Counted from the stretch's first letter, positions 34,864-44,006 are shown. The stretch is DNA of 64,000 nt from CAISDA01 sp050258555 (GCA_050258555.1 JBLMZA010000031.1:1-64000), one strand, 5' to 3'. Notes: generated by a model from the sequence alone, not told the origin. Program-made: numbers and translations.

Positions 34864-36750
34864 ATGAAAAAAATCATCGCCCTTCTTTGTATGTCTCTTC
34901 TCACGGTCGGTACTGGCAGTGCAGCAATCAATCTCATACCGCAGCCTGTTGAATTGAAAGAATCACAAGGCGCATTTGTCCTGACATCCGCCTCGACGAT
35001 CGGCTACGACGATCCCGCGGCGAAGACGGTCGCCGACATGCTGGCCGGGAAACTCCGCATTCCGACCGGCTATGCGCTATCGGCCGGACAGCGCTCCGAT
35101 GCATCCATTCAGTTCCGCCTGAGCCGCAGCGCCGATCAGCAGCTCGGCCGCGAAGGCTACACGCTCACATCGTCGCCGAATGCGATCGTCATTACGGCCA
35201 ACGAGCCTGCCGGACTCTTTTACGGCATGCAGACGCTTCTGCAGCTTCTGCCGAAGGAGATCGAGCGTGCAGCAGCGGTGAAAGCCGAGTGGACGATTCC
35301 CTCCGTGACGATCCGCGATTATCCGCGGTTTGCCTGGCGCGGCATTATGCTGGATGTGGCGCGCAACTTCCGCACGAAAGAGGAAGTGAAGCGCTACATC
35401 GACCAGATCTCGCGCTTCAAGTACAATACGCTGCACTGGCATCTGACCGACGATGAGGGATGGCGCATCGAGATCAAGTCGCTGCCCAATCTCACGAACG
35501 TCGGCGCATGGCGCGTGCCGCGCGCGGGATATTTCGGGCAGCGCAGCGCCCCGAAGCCGGGCGAAGCGGCGACCGAAGGCGGCTTTTACACGCAGGAGGA
35601 TGTGAAGGACGTGATCGCCTATGCGAAGGAGCGCTTCATCTCGATTCTTCCCGAAGTCGACGTGCCCGGCCATTCGATGGCGGCTGTGGCGTCCTATCCC
35701 GAGCTTTCCTGCACGAAGGACACGAGCACCCGGCCCAGTCCCGGCATGCATTTCGCCGAGTGGTACGGCAACGGCACATTCAAGATGTTCGTCGACAACA
35801 CGCTCAATCCGTCGGATGAGAATGTCTACAAGTTTCTCGACAAGGTCTTCACGGAACTTGCGGCGCTCTTCCCATCGCCCTACATTCATGTGGGAGGGGA
35901 CGAATGCTACAAGGGCTATTGGGAGCGCAACGAGGGATGCCGCGAGCTCATGCGGAAGCTGAAGATCCGCCATGTGGAGGATCTGCAGGGCTATTTCATG
36001 GGCCGTGTGAACGACATTCTGAAAGCGAAAGGCAAGAAGTTGATCGGGTGGGATGAGATCCTGGAGGGCGGCGTGTCGCAGGATGCGGCCGTCATGAGCT
36101 GGCGCGGGATGCGCGGCGGCATCGAGGCGGCGAAAGCAGGACACTACGTCGTGATGACGCCGTCATCGCACGTGTATATCGATTACACACAGGGCGATCC
36201 GACAATCGATCCGCCGGTGTACGCCAATCTTCGGATGAAGACCACATACAGCTTCGAGCCGGTTCCCGAGGGCGTCGATGCGAAATACATCCTGGGCGGA
36301 CAGGGCAACCTCTGGGCCGAGCAGCTTCCGACCATGCGGTCGATCGAATACATGTCCTATCCGCGCGCCTGGGCGCTTTCGGAAATCCTCTGGTCGCCGA
36401 AGGGCACGAACGACTGGCAGAAATTCACGCCGCGCGTCGAGGCGTTCTTCGAGCGTGCGGACGCGGCCGATGTGAATTATTCGCGCGCCATGTATGATGC
36501 CATCGTCGCGACCTCGATGAAAAAAGGAAAGATGATGCTGGAAATCGAATCCGAGGCGCCGGGACTGGATCTCTATTATACAGTCGACGGCACGATGCCC
36601 GACGATCATTCGCCGAAATTCACCGAGCCGGTCCAGTTGCCCGACGGGCCCATCACGGTGCGCGTGGTGACCTATCGCGGCGGCAAGCCGATCGGGCACT
36701 TGATCACGCTCGGCCTGGATGAGCTGAAGAAGCGCGTGCGGGGCAGATAG
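34864..36750 (+). CDS. Beta-N-acetylhexosaminidase, GH20
   Basis: The 628-residue secreted enzyme removes N-acetylhexosamine from glycans. After a signal peptide (about 1-20) come the GH20b domain (about 22-145), the catalytic barrel (about 150-500) with FAWRGIMLDVARNF, LHWHLTDDEGWRIEI, the catalytic Asp-Glu in YIHVGGDECYKGYW, and ILGGQGNLWAEQL, and a C-terminal chitobiase-type domain with LYYTVDGTMPDDHSP. No ribosome site is seen. A strong terminator follows. It may act in cell-wall recycling or chitin use. Confidence 0.93.
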   Translation: MKKIIALLCMSLLTVGTGSAAINLIPQPVELKESQGAFVLTSASTIGYDDPAAKTVADMLAGKLRIPTGYALSAGQRSDASIQFRLSRSADQQLGREGYTLTSSPNAIVITANEPAGLFYGMQTLLQLLPKEIERAAAVKAEWTIPSVTIRDYPRFAWRGIMLDVARNFRTKEEVKRYIDQISRFKYNTLHWHLTDDEGWRIEIKSLPNLTNVGAWRVPRAGYFGQRSAPKPGEAATEGGFYTQEDVKDVIAYAKERFISILPEVDVPGHSMAAVASYPELSCTKDTSTRPSPGMHFAEWYGNGTFKMFVDNTLNPSDENVYKFLDKVFTELAALFPSPYIHVGGDECYKGYWERNEGCRELMRKLKIRHVEDLQGYFMGRVNDILKAKGKKLIGWDEILEGGVSQDAAVMSWRGMRGGIEAAKAGHYVVMTPSSHVYIDYTQGDPTIDPPVYANLRMKTTYSFEPVPEGVDAKYILGGQGNLWAEQLPTMRSIEYMSYPRAWALSEILWSPKGTNDWQKFTPRVEAFFERADAADVNYSRAMYDAIVATSMKKGKMMLEIESEAPGLDLYYTVDGTMPDDHSPKFTEPVQLPDGPITVRVVTYRGGKPIGHLITLGLDELKKRVRGR

Positions 36751-36774
36751 ACAAACTTTTCAGTGCGTACAATG

Positions 36775-36816
36775 CGAAGGCGGATCCCGATGCGATCGGG
36801 ATCCGCCTTCGTTTAT
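36775..36816 (+). terminator. Terminator of the GH20 gene
   Basis: A perfect 17-bp stem (36775-36791 with 36795-36811) and a 3-base loop, followed by TTTATT. It lies between the GH20 gene and the convergent HEAT-repeat gene. Confidence 0.85.
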
Positions 36817-36867
36817 TCTATGGAGTCATGCTTCTGTCTGTGTGCGCGTAAGAGAATCGGCGCCGCA

Positions 36868-37302
36868 TCAACGCTCGGCGATCGCCGGTTCGCCGGCTTC
36901 ATCGGCCGTGCCGAATTCAAAGGGCTGAGGCGATGTGTACTGATTCGTGAACCAGGCGCAGAGCGCGCGCACGCGCGGACTGTCGTCGAAGCGGACCGCC
37001 TGCTTGACGGCGAACGTGCCGCGGCCGTCGCCGATTCTGCTCAGGGAAAGCGCCGCTACGATGCGCGATGACTCCTCGGCATCGCTGTGCAGCATGGCAA
37101 GAAGGGGAATCACGGCTTCCCGGCATTTCATTTCGCCCAGCATGTACGCCGAGCTTTCATGAACGCCTTTGTTCTCTGACTTCAGATTGTGAAGAAGATT
37201 TTTGACCACCGTCGGACTGACTGCCTCGGACTGTTTCTCGGCAGCAAGGGCGGAAGTGAGCAGCATGAGAGCCGCAGCGGCGAGTACCAATACTGTTTTC
37301 AT
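36868..37302 (-). CDS. Exported HEAT-repeat protein
   Basis: The 144-residue protein has a signal peptide (about 1-21, ending ALAA) and two to three HEAT-like helical repeats: VVKNLLHNLKSENKGVHESS, AVIPLLAMLHSDAEESSRIV and AVKQAVRFDDSPRVRALCAW. Repeats of this type bind proteins. The ribosome site AGAGGAGGGG is strong and fixes the start. Partner unknown. Confidence 0.8.
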   Translation of the reverse strand: MKTVLVLAAAALMLLTSALAAEKQSEAVSPTVVKNLLHNLKSENKGVHESSAYMLGEMKCREAVIPLLAMLHSDAEESSRIVAALSLSRIGDGRGTFAVKQAVRFDDSPRVRALCAWFTNQYTSPQPFEFGTADEAGEPAIAER

Positions 37303-37408
37303 GACCCCTCCTCTGTAGATGAGACGATGTGTGAGCGACGCGGTGTGTTCGTTAACATTCTTGCGTACATTAACGGAGGAAGGGAAAAAAAGTTTCACCG
37401 CATGTTCA

Positions 37409-39637
37409 TCACGATCGCATTCCTTTCTTCTTCAGCAGTTCCAACGCACGCTTGTCGCCGAGGCGGGCGGCCGACTGAAAACTTCTGACCGCTTTTTCGC
37501 CGCTGCCTGCAAGCGCATGCGCGATGCCGAGATGATAGTACGCATCGGCATACTCCGGATCGAGTGAGATCGCTTTCTCGAACAATGCGATCTCTTTTTC
37601 CAGCAGCGCCCGTTTCCGATGCGACGGGCCGCCGCTGCTGGGATCGGCATACTGCGCGCCCAGCGATACCGCTTTCTCGAACAGCTCATGCGCCTTGTCC
37701 GCATTCCGCTTCTTGTTGTTGGCGAGCCCCAGGTTTCTGTACGCGTCCCTGCAGCCGGGATTCGCGGCAATCGCTTTCTGGAACGAGGCGATCGCCCGCT
37801 CCGTCTCGCCTTTCTTCATGAACATCTCTCCCTGCAGATTGTGCGCATCGGCATATGCCGGGGCATGATTGATCGCGCGCTGCAGCCAGTCGATCGCCTG
37901 ATCCCAATTGCCGGCTTCGGCGAGCACAGTGCCGATCTGAAAGAGCGCCGGCGAATATGACGGATCAAGTTCGACGGCCTTCTGAAATGCGTCAAGCGCG
38001 TCTTCTTTTTTTCCCCTCGAGGCATACGCCGCGCCAAGGCCCGAGAAGGCTTCGGCAAACGCGGGCCTGAGCGCGATCGCTTTCCGGAAAGCGTCGGCCG
38101 CCTTTCCATACAGCTCCTTCTTGTGAAACAGAGCACCCATCCGCTCATACGCCTCGGCGAAGTTCTGGTCAATCATGAGCGTTTCGCGATAATACTCGAG
38201 CGCCTTGTCGTGCAATCCCTTGAGCGCCAGCGCATTGGCCATGTTGAAGCAGGCGCGTGCATCACGCGGATTCGCATCGAGCGCCCGCTTGAGCGAGTCA
38301 AGTGCGCTGTCCTGTTCGCTTTTCCGCGCGAACTCGTTTTCGGCAGGGAAGGAGACCGGCTTATAGACTGTCTTTTGCACCGGCCGCTGCCGCTGCTGGG
38401 AGGCCTTTAATTCTTCCTGAAAGAAATTCGACGCCGGTTCCGGTGTACCAGCCGTCTGCGCCGCTGCGGCGGGCGGCGGCGCAGAGAGCATTCCGGCCGT
38501 GTCGTAGGCATCGGCATACTGGGGATTGAGCTCTTTGGCCCTGCGATAGCATTCAAGCGCGCGGGCCTGTTCGCCGGATTCCATGTACGCATGTCCCAGG
38601 TTGTAGTAGGCGAACGCGTCGGCAGGATCGATGCCGACGGCCTTCAAGAGCACTTCGATCGCTTTGGTGATCTCTCCCAGATGCATGTATGCAATGCCCA
38701 TGCTGCGCCAGGCGTCGCCGTACAAGGGATGAAGCGCGAGCGCCTTTTCATAGAGCGCGATTTCTTTTCGCAGCGCCGCAGCATCGAAGGCGATGCGGCC
38801 GCTGCCGGATTCCTCGGTATACGCGCCGATCGACATGGCCTTCTTATACAATGCCGCCGCCTTGTCGATATCGTTCTTCTTGTCGTAGGCCGCCGCCATG
38901 TTCCGGCGCGCGTCGCTGAAACGGGGATCGAGCGCCAGCGCTTTTTCGAACCACACGATCGCGTGGTCGGGCATTCCCTTTTCCGTATAGAGAAGACCGA
39001 GGTTGTTGTATGCCGGTACGTACTGCGGATCGAGCGCGATGGCACGCTCGAACAGTTCCGCTGCCTTTGCCGTATTGCCCTTCAGCCGGAACGTCCCGCC
39101 GAGATTGTTATACGCCTCGGCGAAGGCGGGTTCGATTTCGATGGCTTTCTCATACAGCTCCTTGGCCTTTCTGAGATTCCCATCCTTCTCGTATACTTCA
39201 CCCATGCAGTTGTAGGCTTCGGCATGCTTCGGATCGAGCGCGATGGATGTCCGGAACGATTCGATCGCCTTGTGATGAAGCGCCTTCATGCTGTAGGCTT
39301 GTCCCATCGCGCAGAATGTGCCGGCGTCTTTCGGATCCAACTCGATGGAGCGAAGATAGCACTCCAGCGCCTTCTCCAGTCTGCCTTTGGCCGCATAGGC
39401 CATGCCCAGATAGTGGAATGCCGAGGCGCGGTAGGGATCGATCCCCGCCGCTTTTTCACACGCTTCGAGCGCTTTATCCACTGCGCCTTGAGCGAGCAAT
39501 GCGCGGCCCAACAGATCCCAGGCGTCGGCGTTCTCCGGATCGGCTGCGATCGCTTCCCTGCACCGGCTGACGACTGCATCCCACTCCTCTGTGAGTTGTC
39601 CGGCGTTCTTGTGCGCTGTTTCGTTAGCGTCTTCCAT
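37409..39637 (-). CDS. Twin-array TPR protein
   Basis: The 742-residue cytoplasmic protein has two arrays of tetratricopeptide repeats (about 15-385 and 440-740) joined by a Pro/Ala/Gln-rich linker. Repeats are close to consensus, such as AYNNLGGTFRLKGNTAKAAELFERAIALDPQ in two halves of one unit. Each array has an unusual long insert between repeats, SIGAYTEESGSGRIAF and SLGAQYADPSSGGPSHR, both followed by a (A/L)L(R/E)KEIAL(Y/F)EKA helix, which suggests an internal duplication. No signal peptide or enzyme domain. Confidence 0.85.
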   Translation of the reverse strand: MEDANETAHKNAGQLTEEWDAVVSRCREAIAADPENADAWDLLGRALLAQGAVDKALEACEKAAGIDPYRASAFHYLGMAYAAKGRLEKALECYLRSIELDPKDAGTFCAMGQAYSMKALHHKAIESFRTSIALDPKHAEAYNCMGEVYEKDGNLRKAKELYEKAIEIEPAFAEAYNNLGGTFRLKGNTAKAAELFERAIALDPQYVPAYNNLGLLYTEKGMPDHAIVWFEKALALDPRFSDARRNMAAAYDKKNDIDKAAALYKKAMSIGAYTEESGSGRIAFDAAALRKEIALYEKALALHPLYGDAWRSMGIAYMHLGEITKAIEVLLKAVGIDPADAFAYYNLGHAYMESGEQARALECYRRAKELNPQYADAYDTAGMLSAPPPAAAAQTAGTPEPASNFFQEELKASQQRQRPVQKTVYKPVSFPAENEFARKSEQDSALDSLKRALDANPRDARACFNMANALALKGLHDKALEYYRETLMIDQNFAEAYERMGALFHKKELYGKAADAFRKAIALRPAFAEAFSGLGAAYASRGKKEDALDAFQKAVELDPSYSPALFQIGTVLAEAGNWDQAIDWLQRAINHAPAYADAHNLQGEMFMKKGETERAIASFQKAIAANPGCRDAYRNLGLANNKKRNADKAHELFEKAVSLGAQYADPSSGGPSHRKRALLEKEIALFEKAISLDPEYADAYYHLGIAHALAGSGEKAVRSFQSAARLGDKRALELLKKKGMRS

Positions 39638-39691
39638 GAGGTAACCTTGCGAAATGATCTGTAGTCATGATTCCTGCTGGTGAATAAAGAT

Positions 39692-39720
39692 AATGTAAGG
39701 CTTAATATGCAATGATTCAA
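39692..39720 (-). promoter_or_regulatory. Likely promoter of the twin-array TPR gene
   Basis: On the minus strand TTGAAT (39715-39720), a 17-base spacer and TACATT (39692-39697), with a leader of about 50 bases. Confidence 0.5.
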
Positions 39721-39781
39721 AAATTATTTCTTTCCGTCGTTCCGGGAAGTCTCGATGCGAAGGGGCGGGCAAGCCACTGTG

Positions 39782-39907
39782 TTGCTTTCATTCGCAAAAT
39801 TATTTACCATGATTCAACGCTCTGTTTCCGCACGGGAAACAGGCGACGAATCAGCTATTCCCGATTGTACCCTTCCTGCCGATTCATCGGCCCTGTTTCC
39901 TCCCTGA
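39782..39907 (+). promoter_or_regulatory. Leader of the NarL-type kinase gene with alternative hairpins and a short ORF
   Basis: TTGCTT (39782-39787) and TACCAT (39805-39810) may be the promoter. Downstream, GGAAACAG (39835-39842) can pair perfectly either with CTGTTTCC at 39822-39829 or with the identical CTGTTTCC at 39893-39900, so two exclusive hairpins are possible; the larger one has further partial pairing inside. An ATG at 39809 opens a 32-codon ORF (MIQRSVSARETGDE...) that spans both and stops at 39907, 34 bases before the kinase start. The rest of the 39638-39941 gap shows nothing. Confidence 0.4.
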
Positions 39908-39941
39908 CGGAACTTTCATACACCATGCGCGAGTACCGCCT

Positions 39942-41039
39942 ATGCACGGCACAAGATCGATCGAGCGCCGGCTCACCGCCGAACGCGCGATCCGTGAGTC
40001 CGAAGAACGCTATCGCGTCATTCTGCAATCCATCTCCGATGAAGTCATCATCATCGATGACCGCGGCGTGATCGAAACGGTCAACGATGCCGTCCTTGCC
40101 CGGACGTATCTGTCGTCGCTCGTCGTCTGCGTCGATGTGCCGCTTCGCATGCTTTTCCCCGAGCCCTTCGCGCAGCGGAGGCTGGCGGTCGTCGAAGAGG
40201 TGATACGCGAACGGAAGCCGAAGCAGATCGAAGAGAGGCTTGCGGCCGAAGGGCAGGTGCTCTGGTTTTCGACGCGCGTTAATCCGCTCTTCGGCATCGA
40301 CGGCTCGTGCTCGAAAGCGGTGGTCGTGTCGCGCAACATCACCATCGAAAAGGAGCGGGAAGAATTTTTACGCGATTTCTCACGGAGCATCCTCGCCGCC
40401 CAGGAGGATGAACGCAAGCGCGTGGCGCGCGAACTGCACGACGGCCTGGCGCAGCGCCTGGCCGCGCTCCGCCTCGATCTGCGACAGGCCGAACGCGGAC
40501 TTCCGACAGGACACCATCGCGAGAACGGACTTCTCCAGGCCGCAATCGAGAATGTCACGTCACTTCTGGACGAGACCCGGCGCATCGCGCATAATCTCAC
40601 GCCGGCGGTGCTGGAAGATATCGGACTCACCTCCGCGATACAGAAAGTCGTGCGCGAATACGCGGCCAGAAACGAGGTCATGGTCCAATGGGACCTCATG
40701 GATCTGGACGGGCTGTTCAAGCCGGCCGAAGAGATTCATATCTACCGGATCATTCAGGAAGCGATCAACAACATCGAGCGGCATGCGCACGCATCCAGCG
40801 TCATGCTCACCATCGGCGAGGCAGGCGCGTCGATCGAATTCGTCATCCGCGACGACGGTCGGGGATTCGATGTGCGGCAGGCACTGGTCTCATCGGTCTC
40901 GATCGGGGGGCATGCAGGACTGCGCGGGCTCCAGGAACGCGCACAGCTCATTAACGGCGATTTCCGGATTTCGTCATCACCCGGCAAAGGGACGACGGTC
41001 ATCCTGTCCGTGCCGAAAATGACCGGGAGGGGCGCATGA
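39942..41039 (+). CDS. PAS-domain sensor histidine kinase of the NarX/HisKA_3 type
   Basis: The 365-residue protein has no membrane segment. It has a PAS domain (about 20-135), the HisKA_3 phosphoacceptor AAQEDERKRVARELHDGLAQ with its His near residue 165, and a HATPase domain with the N box IIQEAINNIERHAHAS, G1 IRDDGRGFD and G2 GHAGLRGLQERAQ. It would phosphorylate the NarL-type regulator whose gene overlaps its end (ATGA). There is no clear ribosome site, and the leader contains alternative hairpins. Confidence 0.9.
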   Translation: MHGTRSIERRLTAERAIRESEERYRVILQSISDEVIIIDDRGVIETVNDAVLARTYLSSLVVCVDVPLRMLFPEPFAQRRLAVVEEVIRERKPKQIEERLAAEGQVLWFSTRVNPLFGIDGSCSKAVVVSRNITIEKEREEFLRDFSRSILAAQEDERKRVARELHDGLAQRLAALRLDLRQAERGLPTGHHRENGLLQAAIENVTSLLDETRRIAHNLTPAVLEDIGLTSAIQKVVREYAARNEVMVQWDLMDLDGLFKPAEEIHIYRIIQEAINNIERHAHASSVMLTIGEAGASIEFVIRDDGRGFDVRQALVSSVSIGGHAGLRGLQERAQLINGDFRISSSPGKGTTVILSVPKMTGRGA

Positions 41040-41716
41040 TCGAACTGAAAAGCGATGTCATCGAAACCGCCAACAGCCGCTCGATCGTCATTATCGACGA
41101 TCACGCCATCCTGCGCAGCGGTCTGCGCCATATTCTTGAAGAGCATTCCTATGATGTGATCGGCGAAGCCGGCAGCGCGGAGGAAGCCCGGCAGCTGCTG
41201 CTGCAGAAGACGCCCGCGATCATCATCCTCGATATCGGATTGCCGGGGGTGCGCGGCATCGAACTCGCCGAAACGATCCTCAAGCAGCATCCCGGCATCC
41301 GGATCATTTTCCTGACCGTCCACAAGGATGAGGAATATGTGCAGCAGGCGCTTGCCGTCGGAGGCTACGGGTACGTGCTGAAGGACTGCATCGACACGGA
41401 GATCATCGATGCGCTGCAGTATGTGGAGGCGGGGCGGAAATACCTGACGCCGCTGATCTCGAGCGAGCTCGTGACAGGCCTCTCGCTCAAATCATCGGTT
41501 CCGGCGCCCGCATCGTTCGAGACGCTCACGCCGCGCGAACGCGAAGTGCTGACGCTGCTCTGCGACGGAAAGACGAACAAGGAAATCGCGCAGATGCTGT
41601 TCATCAGCGTCAGGACGGCCGAGCATCACCGGCAGATGGTGATGAAAAAAACCGGCGCACACACTGTGGCCGATCTCATCAAGATGGCGATCCGCAAAAA
41701 AATCATTTCCGTCTAG
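41036..41716 (+). CDS. NarL/FixJ-family response regulator
   Basis: The 226-residue protein has a receiver (about 15-130: IVIIDDHAILRSGL, phospho-Asp in IIILDIGLPGVRG, FLTVHKD, YVLKD) and a LuxR-type helix-turn-helix (about 160-222: LTPREREVLTLLCDGKTNKE, then SVRTAEHHRQMVMKKTG). It is the cognate partner of the upstream kinase by gene overlap. Target genes are unknown. Confidence 0.93.
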   Translation: MIELKSDVIETANSRSIVIIDDHAILRSGLRHILEEHSYDVIGEAGSAEEARQLLLQKTPAIIILDIGLPGVRGIELAETILKQHPGIRIIFLTVHKDEEYVQQALAVGGYGYVLKDCIDTEIIDALQYVEAGRKYLTPLISSELVTGLSLKSSVPAPASFETLTPREREVLTLLCDGKTNKEIAQMLFISVRTAEHHRQMVMKKTGAHTVADLIKMAIRKKIISV

Positions 41717-41731
41717 AGGGCGTTCCGTCTC

Positions 41732-42790
41732 TCATGCAATATGTTCGATGGCGGCGGAAGGCCGATGCGCCACCCTGAGGATATTGTCGAGATGGCCGAT
41801 CGAGAAGGGCTTGGGAATGAAACGGACCGCATCGCTGGAGAATGAATCGCCCTTTTCCATCTCGATCATGCCGGACATGAGGACGATGATCGTCGAAGGC
41901 TGCGTCTCGAGAATCCACTTTGCGATCGAGACGCCGTCCGTATCGGGAAGATAAATATCCAGCAGCACGATGCTTGCATGATATTCGGAGAGCATCTGCA
42001 GTCCCGTCCTGCCGTCGGCGGCCGTCATCGTCTGATATCCCAGTCCGGTCAGCGCGTCGTTCAGGAGATCGCGGCTCATTTCATCGTCTTCGATGATGAG
42101 CACGGGGCCGACGGTCTCGGGCTGGGGCGAGGCCAGCAGCGAGATGCGTTCCGTCGAGAATTGAAAGATGTTCAGCGCATTGAAGCAGAAGTACACCATC
42201 GCCTCGTCGATATCGAACACGCGCGCCACTTCGGCTGCATCGACCTTCTGCTTGTCGTTCTGCCTCAGCCATTTTGCGATCTTCAGCACCGTGTGATAGC
42301 GCGGATCGATCCGGCCGCAATAGAGCGCCTGATGCATCATCGCCAGAACGATGTTCAGTGCGAACATTCCGAGATGCACGTCGTCGCATTCCACATACGT
42401 CATGAACTCCGTCTGGCTGCCTTCCATCGAGACCGTCACGCCGCTGATCTTGGTGATCGTTCCGAGCTCGAACTGAAGATCGAGGATCAGATGCTCCATG
42501 TAGTGGGCGATGTCGATGTTTTCCTCGAGCTTCACAATCGTATCGGAGGGAAGGAAGGAATATTCTTGGTTCGTGTAGCCTCGGTTCTTGCCGCATCCAC
42601 ACTGGTGAATGGAAAGCGTGGAAAAGAATGGATTGAACAGGTTCAGATCCAGCTCCTTCCGGCCGCCGAGCAGCGAATTCTCAAGCGTGGTGTCCAGAAG
42701 AAAGCGGATTTTCATCGAACCCGGATGAAAATTTTTATTCAGCGCTTCGATTTCGGGAAAAATTCCATATTCGATGGTGACGAGTTTCAT
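41732..42790 (-). CDS. Cyanophycin-synthetase-N-like domain fused to a receiver domain
   Basis: The 352-residue protein has an N-terminal part (about 1-165) resembling the substrate-binding N-terminal domain of cyanophycin synthetases: IAHYMEHLILDLQFELG, ISGVTVSMEGSQTEF and YVECDDVHLGMFALNIVLAM. A small helical middle (about 170-225, DAAEVARVFDIDEAMVYFCF) looks like a winged-helix remnant. A complete receiver (about 230-345) has LIIEDDEMSRDLL, IVLLDIYLPDTDG, VLMSGM and FIPKPF. There is no ATP-grasp or Mur ligase. It may bind a ligand and relay the signal. It converges on the NarL-type pair. Confidence 0.65.
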   Translation of the reverse strand: MKLVTIEYGIFPEIEALNKNFHPGSMKIRFLLDTTLENSLLGGRKELDLNLFNPFFSTLSIHQCGCGKNRGYTNQEYSFLPSDTIVKLEENIDIAHYMEHLILDLQFELGTITKISGVTVSMEGSQTEFMTYVECDDVHLGMFALNIVLAMMHQALYCGRIDPRYHTVLKIAKWLRQNDKQKVDAAEVARVFDIDEAMVYFCFNALNIFQFSTERISLLASPQPETVGPVLIIEDDEMSRDLLNDALTGLGYQTMTAADGRTGLQMLSEYHASIVLLDIYLPDTDGVSIAKWILETQPSTIIVLMSGMIEMEKGDSFSSDAVRFIPKPFSIGHLDNILRVAHRPSAAIEHIA

Positions 42791-42942
42791 GCATGCAGCC
42801 TTTATTTCTGAAAAAAGCGGTCGATGGTGCTTAGCATCATAACACCGGAGAGGAACAGGGCGTTCAATCTCCCGTGCGGCAAACGGCCTGTATACGATGT
42901 GTGTATGTAGAACTACCTATATGAAAGGCGTAGTAGTGCCTA

Positions 42943-42971
42943 TTGAATCCCGCATACACCGCGTGTATATT
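42943..42971 (+). promoter_or_regulatory. Promoter with overlapping inverted repeat
   Basis: TTGAAT (42943-42948), a 17-base spacer and TATATT (42966-42971). A perfect inverted repeat ATACAC-CGC-GTGTAT (42954-42968) covers the spacer and the start of the -10. It is 79 bases before the 108-residue gene and probably controls it. The sequence just upstream repeats TGTATAC- and TGTAT-like words. Confidence 0.6.
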
Positions 42972-43049
42972 GTCTTCCGCTTTCCGAAACACTGCCGGCG
43001 GCAGAGGCGGAAAGTACATTTTTCATCATTATTTCGCAGGGAGGCAGAT

Positions 43050-43376
43050 ATGTCAAAATTCACGTTGCGTGATATTGAAAATCTGAAGAGGGCAGGCTCT
43101 TCTGTGCAGGATATCCACTACAATCTGGCCAATACGGTCCTGAACAGCGACAATATTGCCGCGAATGTCCGGACATTGGACAAGAAAACCGGACAGTTCG
43201 AAATCGTGCTGACCGGCACCATCGATAAATCGGTGCTCGACAGAGGAGAAATGGGTGGTGAAAAGGGAATGAGCGGCAGCAGCGGCGAGCGTGACATGAG
43301 CCGCGGCGGCAGCGAACGCAACATGACCAACACGCCGGACCGGGGCAGCTCGGAATCGAGCGGAAAACGGTCATAA
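43050..43376 (+). CDS. Hypothetical 108-residue protein with Gly/Ser-rich tail
   Basis: The first 65 residues form a compact domain (FTLRDIENLKRAGSSVQDIH, NTVLNSDNIAANVRTLDKK, GQFEIVLTGTIDKSVLDR); the last 43 are low complexity, rich in Gly, Ser, Arg and Met-Gly-Gly (GGEKGMSGSSGERDMSRGG). I do not recognise a family. The start follows GCAGGGAGG. It has its own promoter with a candidate operator. Confidence 0.6.
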   Translation: MSKFTLRDIENLKRAGSSVQDIHYNLANTVLNSDNIAANVRTLDKKTGQFEIVLTGTIDKSVLDRGEMGGEKGMSGSSGERDMSRGGSERNMTNTPDRGSSESSGKRS

Positions 43377-43510
43377 TGCCGGTGCCGTACGATGCCGATG
43401 GCGGAGCCGCGTAACGGCGCTTCACCATCGGCGTACACATGTGATGCCCGCATTGCTCGGATGTATGATCTTCATCAACGAAGATTCAATCCGCGCAACA
43501 GCGGGCATCG

Positions 43511-44006
43511 CTATTTTTTCACCCCGTAATAGCCGTAAAGGTCGATCGGCGAACCGTTCACGAGATATTCGGCCTTGTCTTCCTGGAGCGCAAGACGGAT
43601 CGTATACGCCTGCGCGATGATCTCTTCGATCTTCGACTTGATGGGAAAGATCACGGGATATTTTATGATGCCGTCCGCCATGCCTTCGGGCATGGGACCG
43701 ATGCCGTTGGCGCTCAAGGGCGAGCGCTGTATGATGACGGGCTCGGGCGGTGCGAGGGCCAGGCCGGTGCGTGTGATGAACAGATGTACCGCGCCGCAGC
43801 CGGATCGATTGAATGGCCGCGCCCGAACGGAGAGACTCTCTGTAGCGCCTCGTCTTTTCAAAGACCATGTTGACAAGAGTCTCCTGCTGATATCCGTTAT
43901 TGCAGAGTGCCAGGGCTTCGTCGTACGTCCTGTAGAGCACCCTGCTGCCGACTGAACGACGCGCCGCCGCGACAAGCACGGGCGGCAGCATATCACGTAA
44001 GTTCAT
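43511..44006 (-). pseudogene. Frameshifted gene, N-terminus like TIGR04325 methyltransferases
   Basis: An ATG at 44006 after AAGGAACC begins MNLRDMLPPVLVAAARRSVG and RTYDEALALCNNGYQQETLV, which recall the start of TIGR04325 putative methyltransferases. After about 62 residues this frame turns to noise, while another minus frame carries sensible protein to a stop at 43511 (IIQRSPLSANGIGPMPEGMA, KSKIEEIIAQAYTIRLALQE, GSPIDLYGYYGVKK). The methyltransferase core is missing. I read this as a broken or rearranged gene; a sequencing indel near 43820 is the alternative. Confidence 0.5.
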
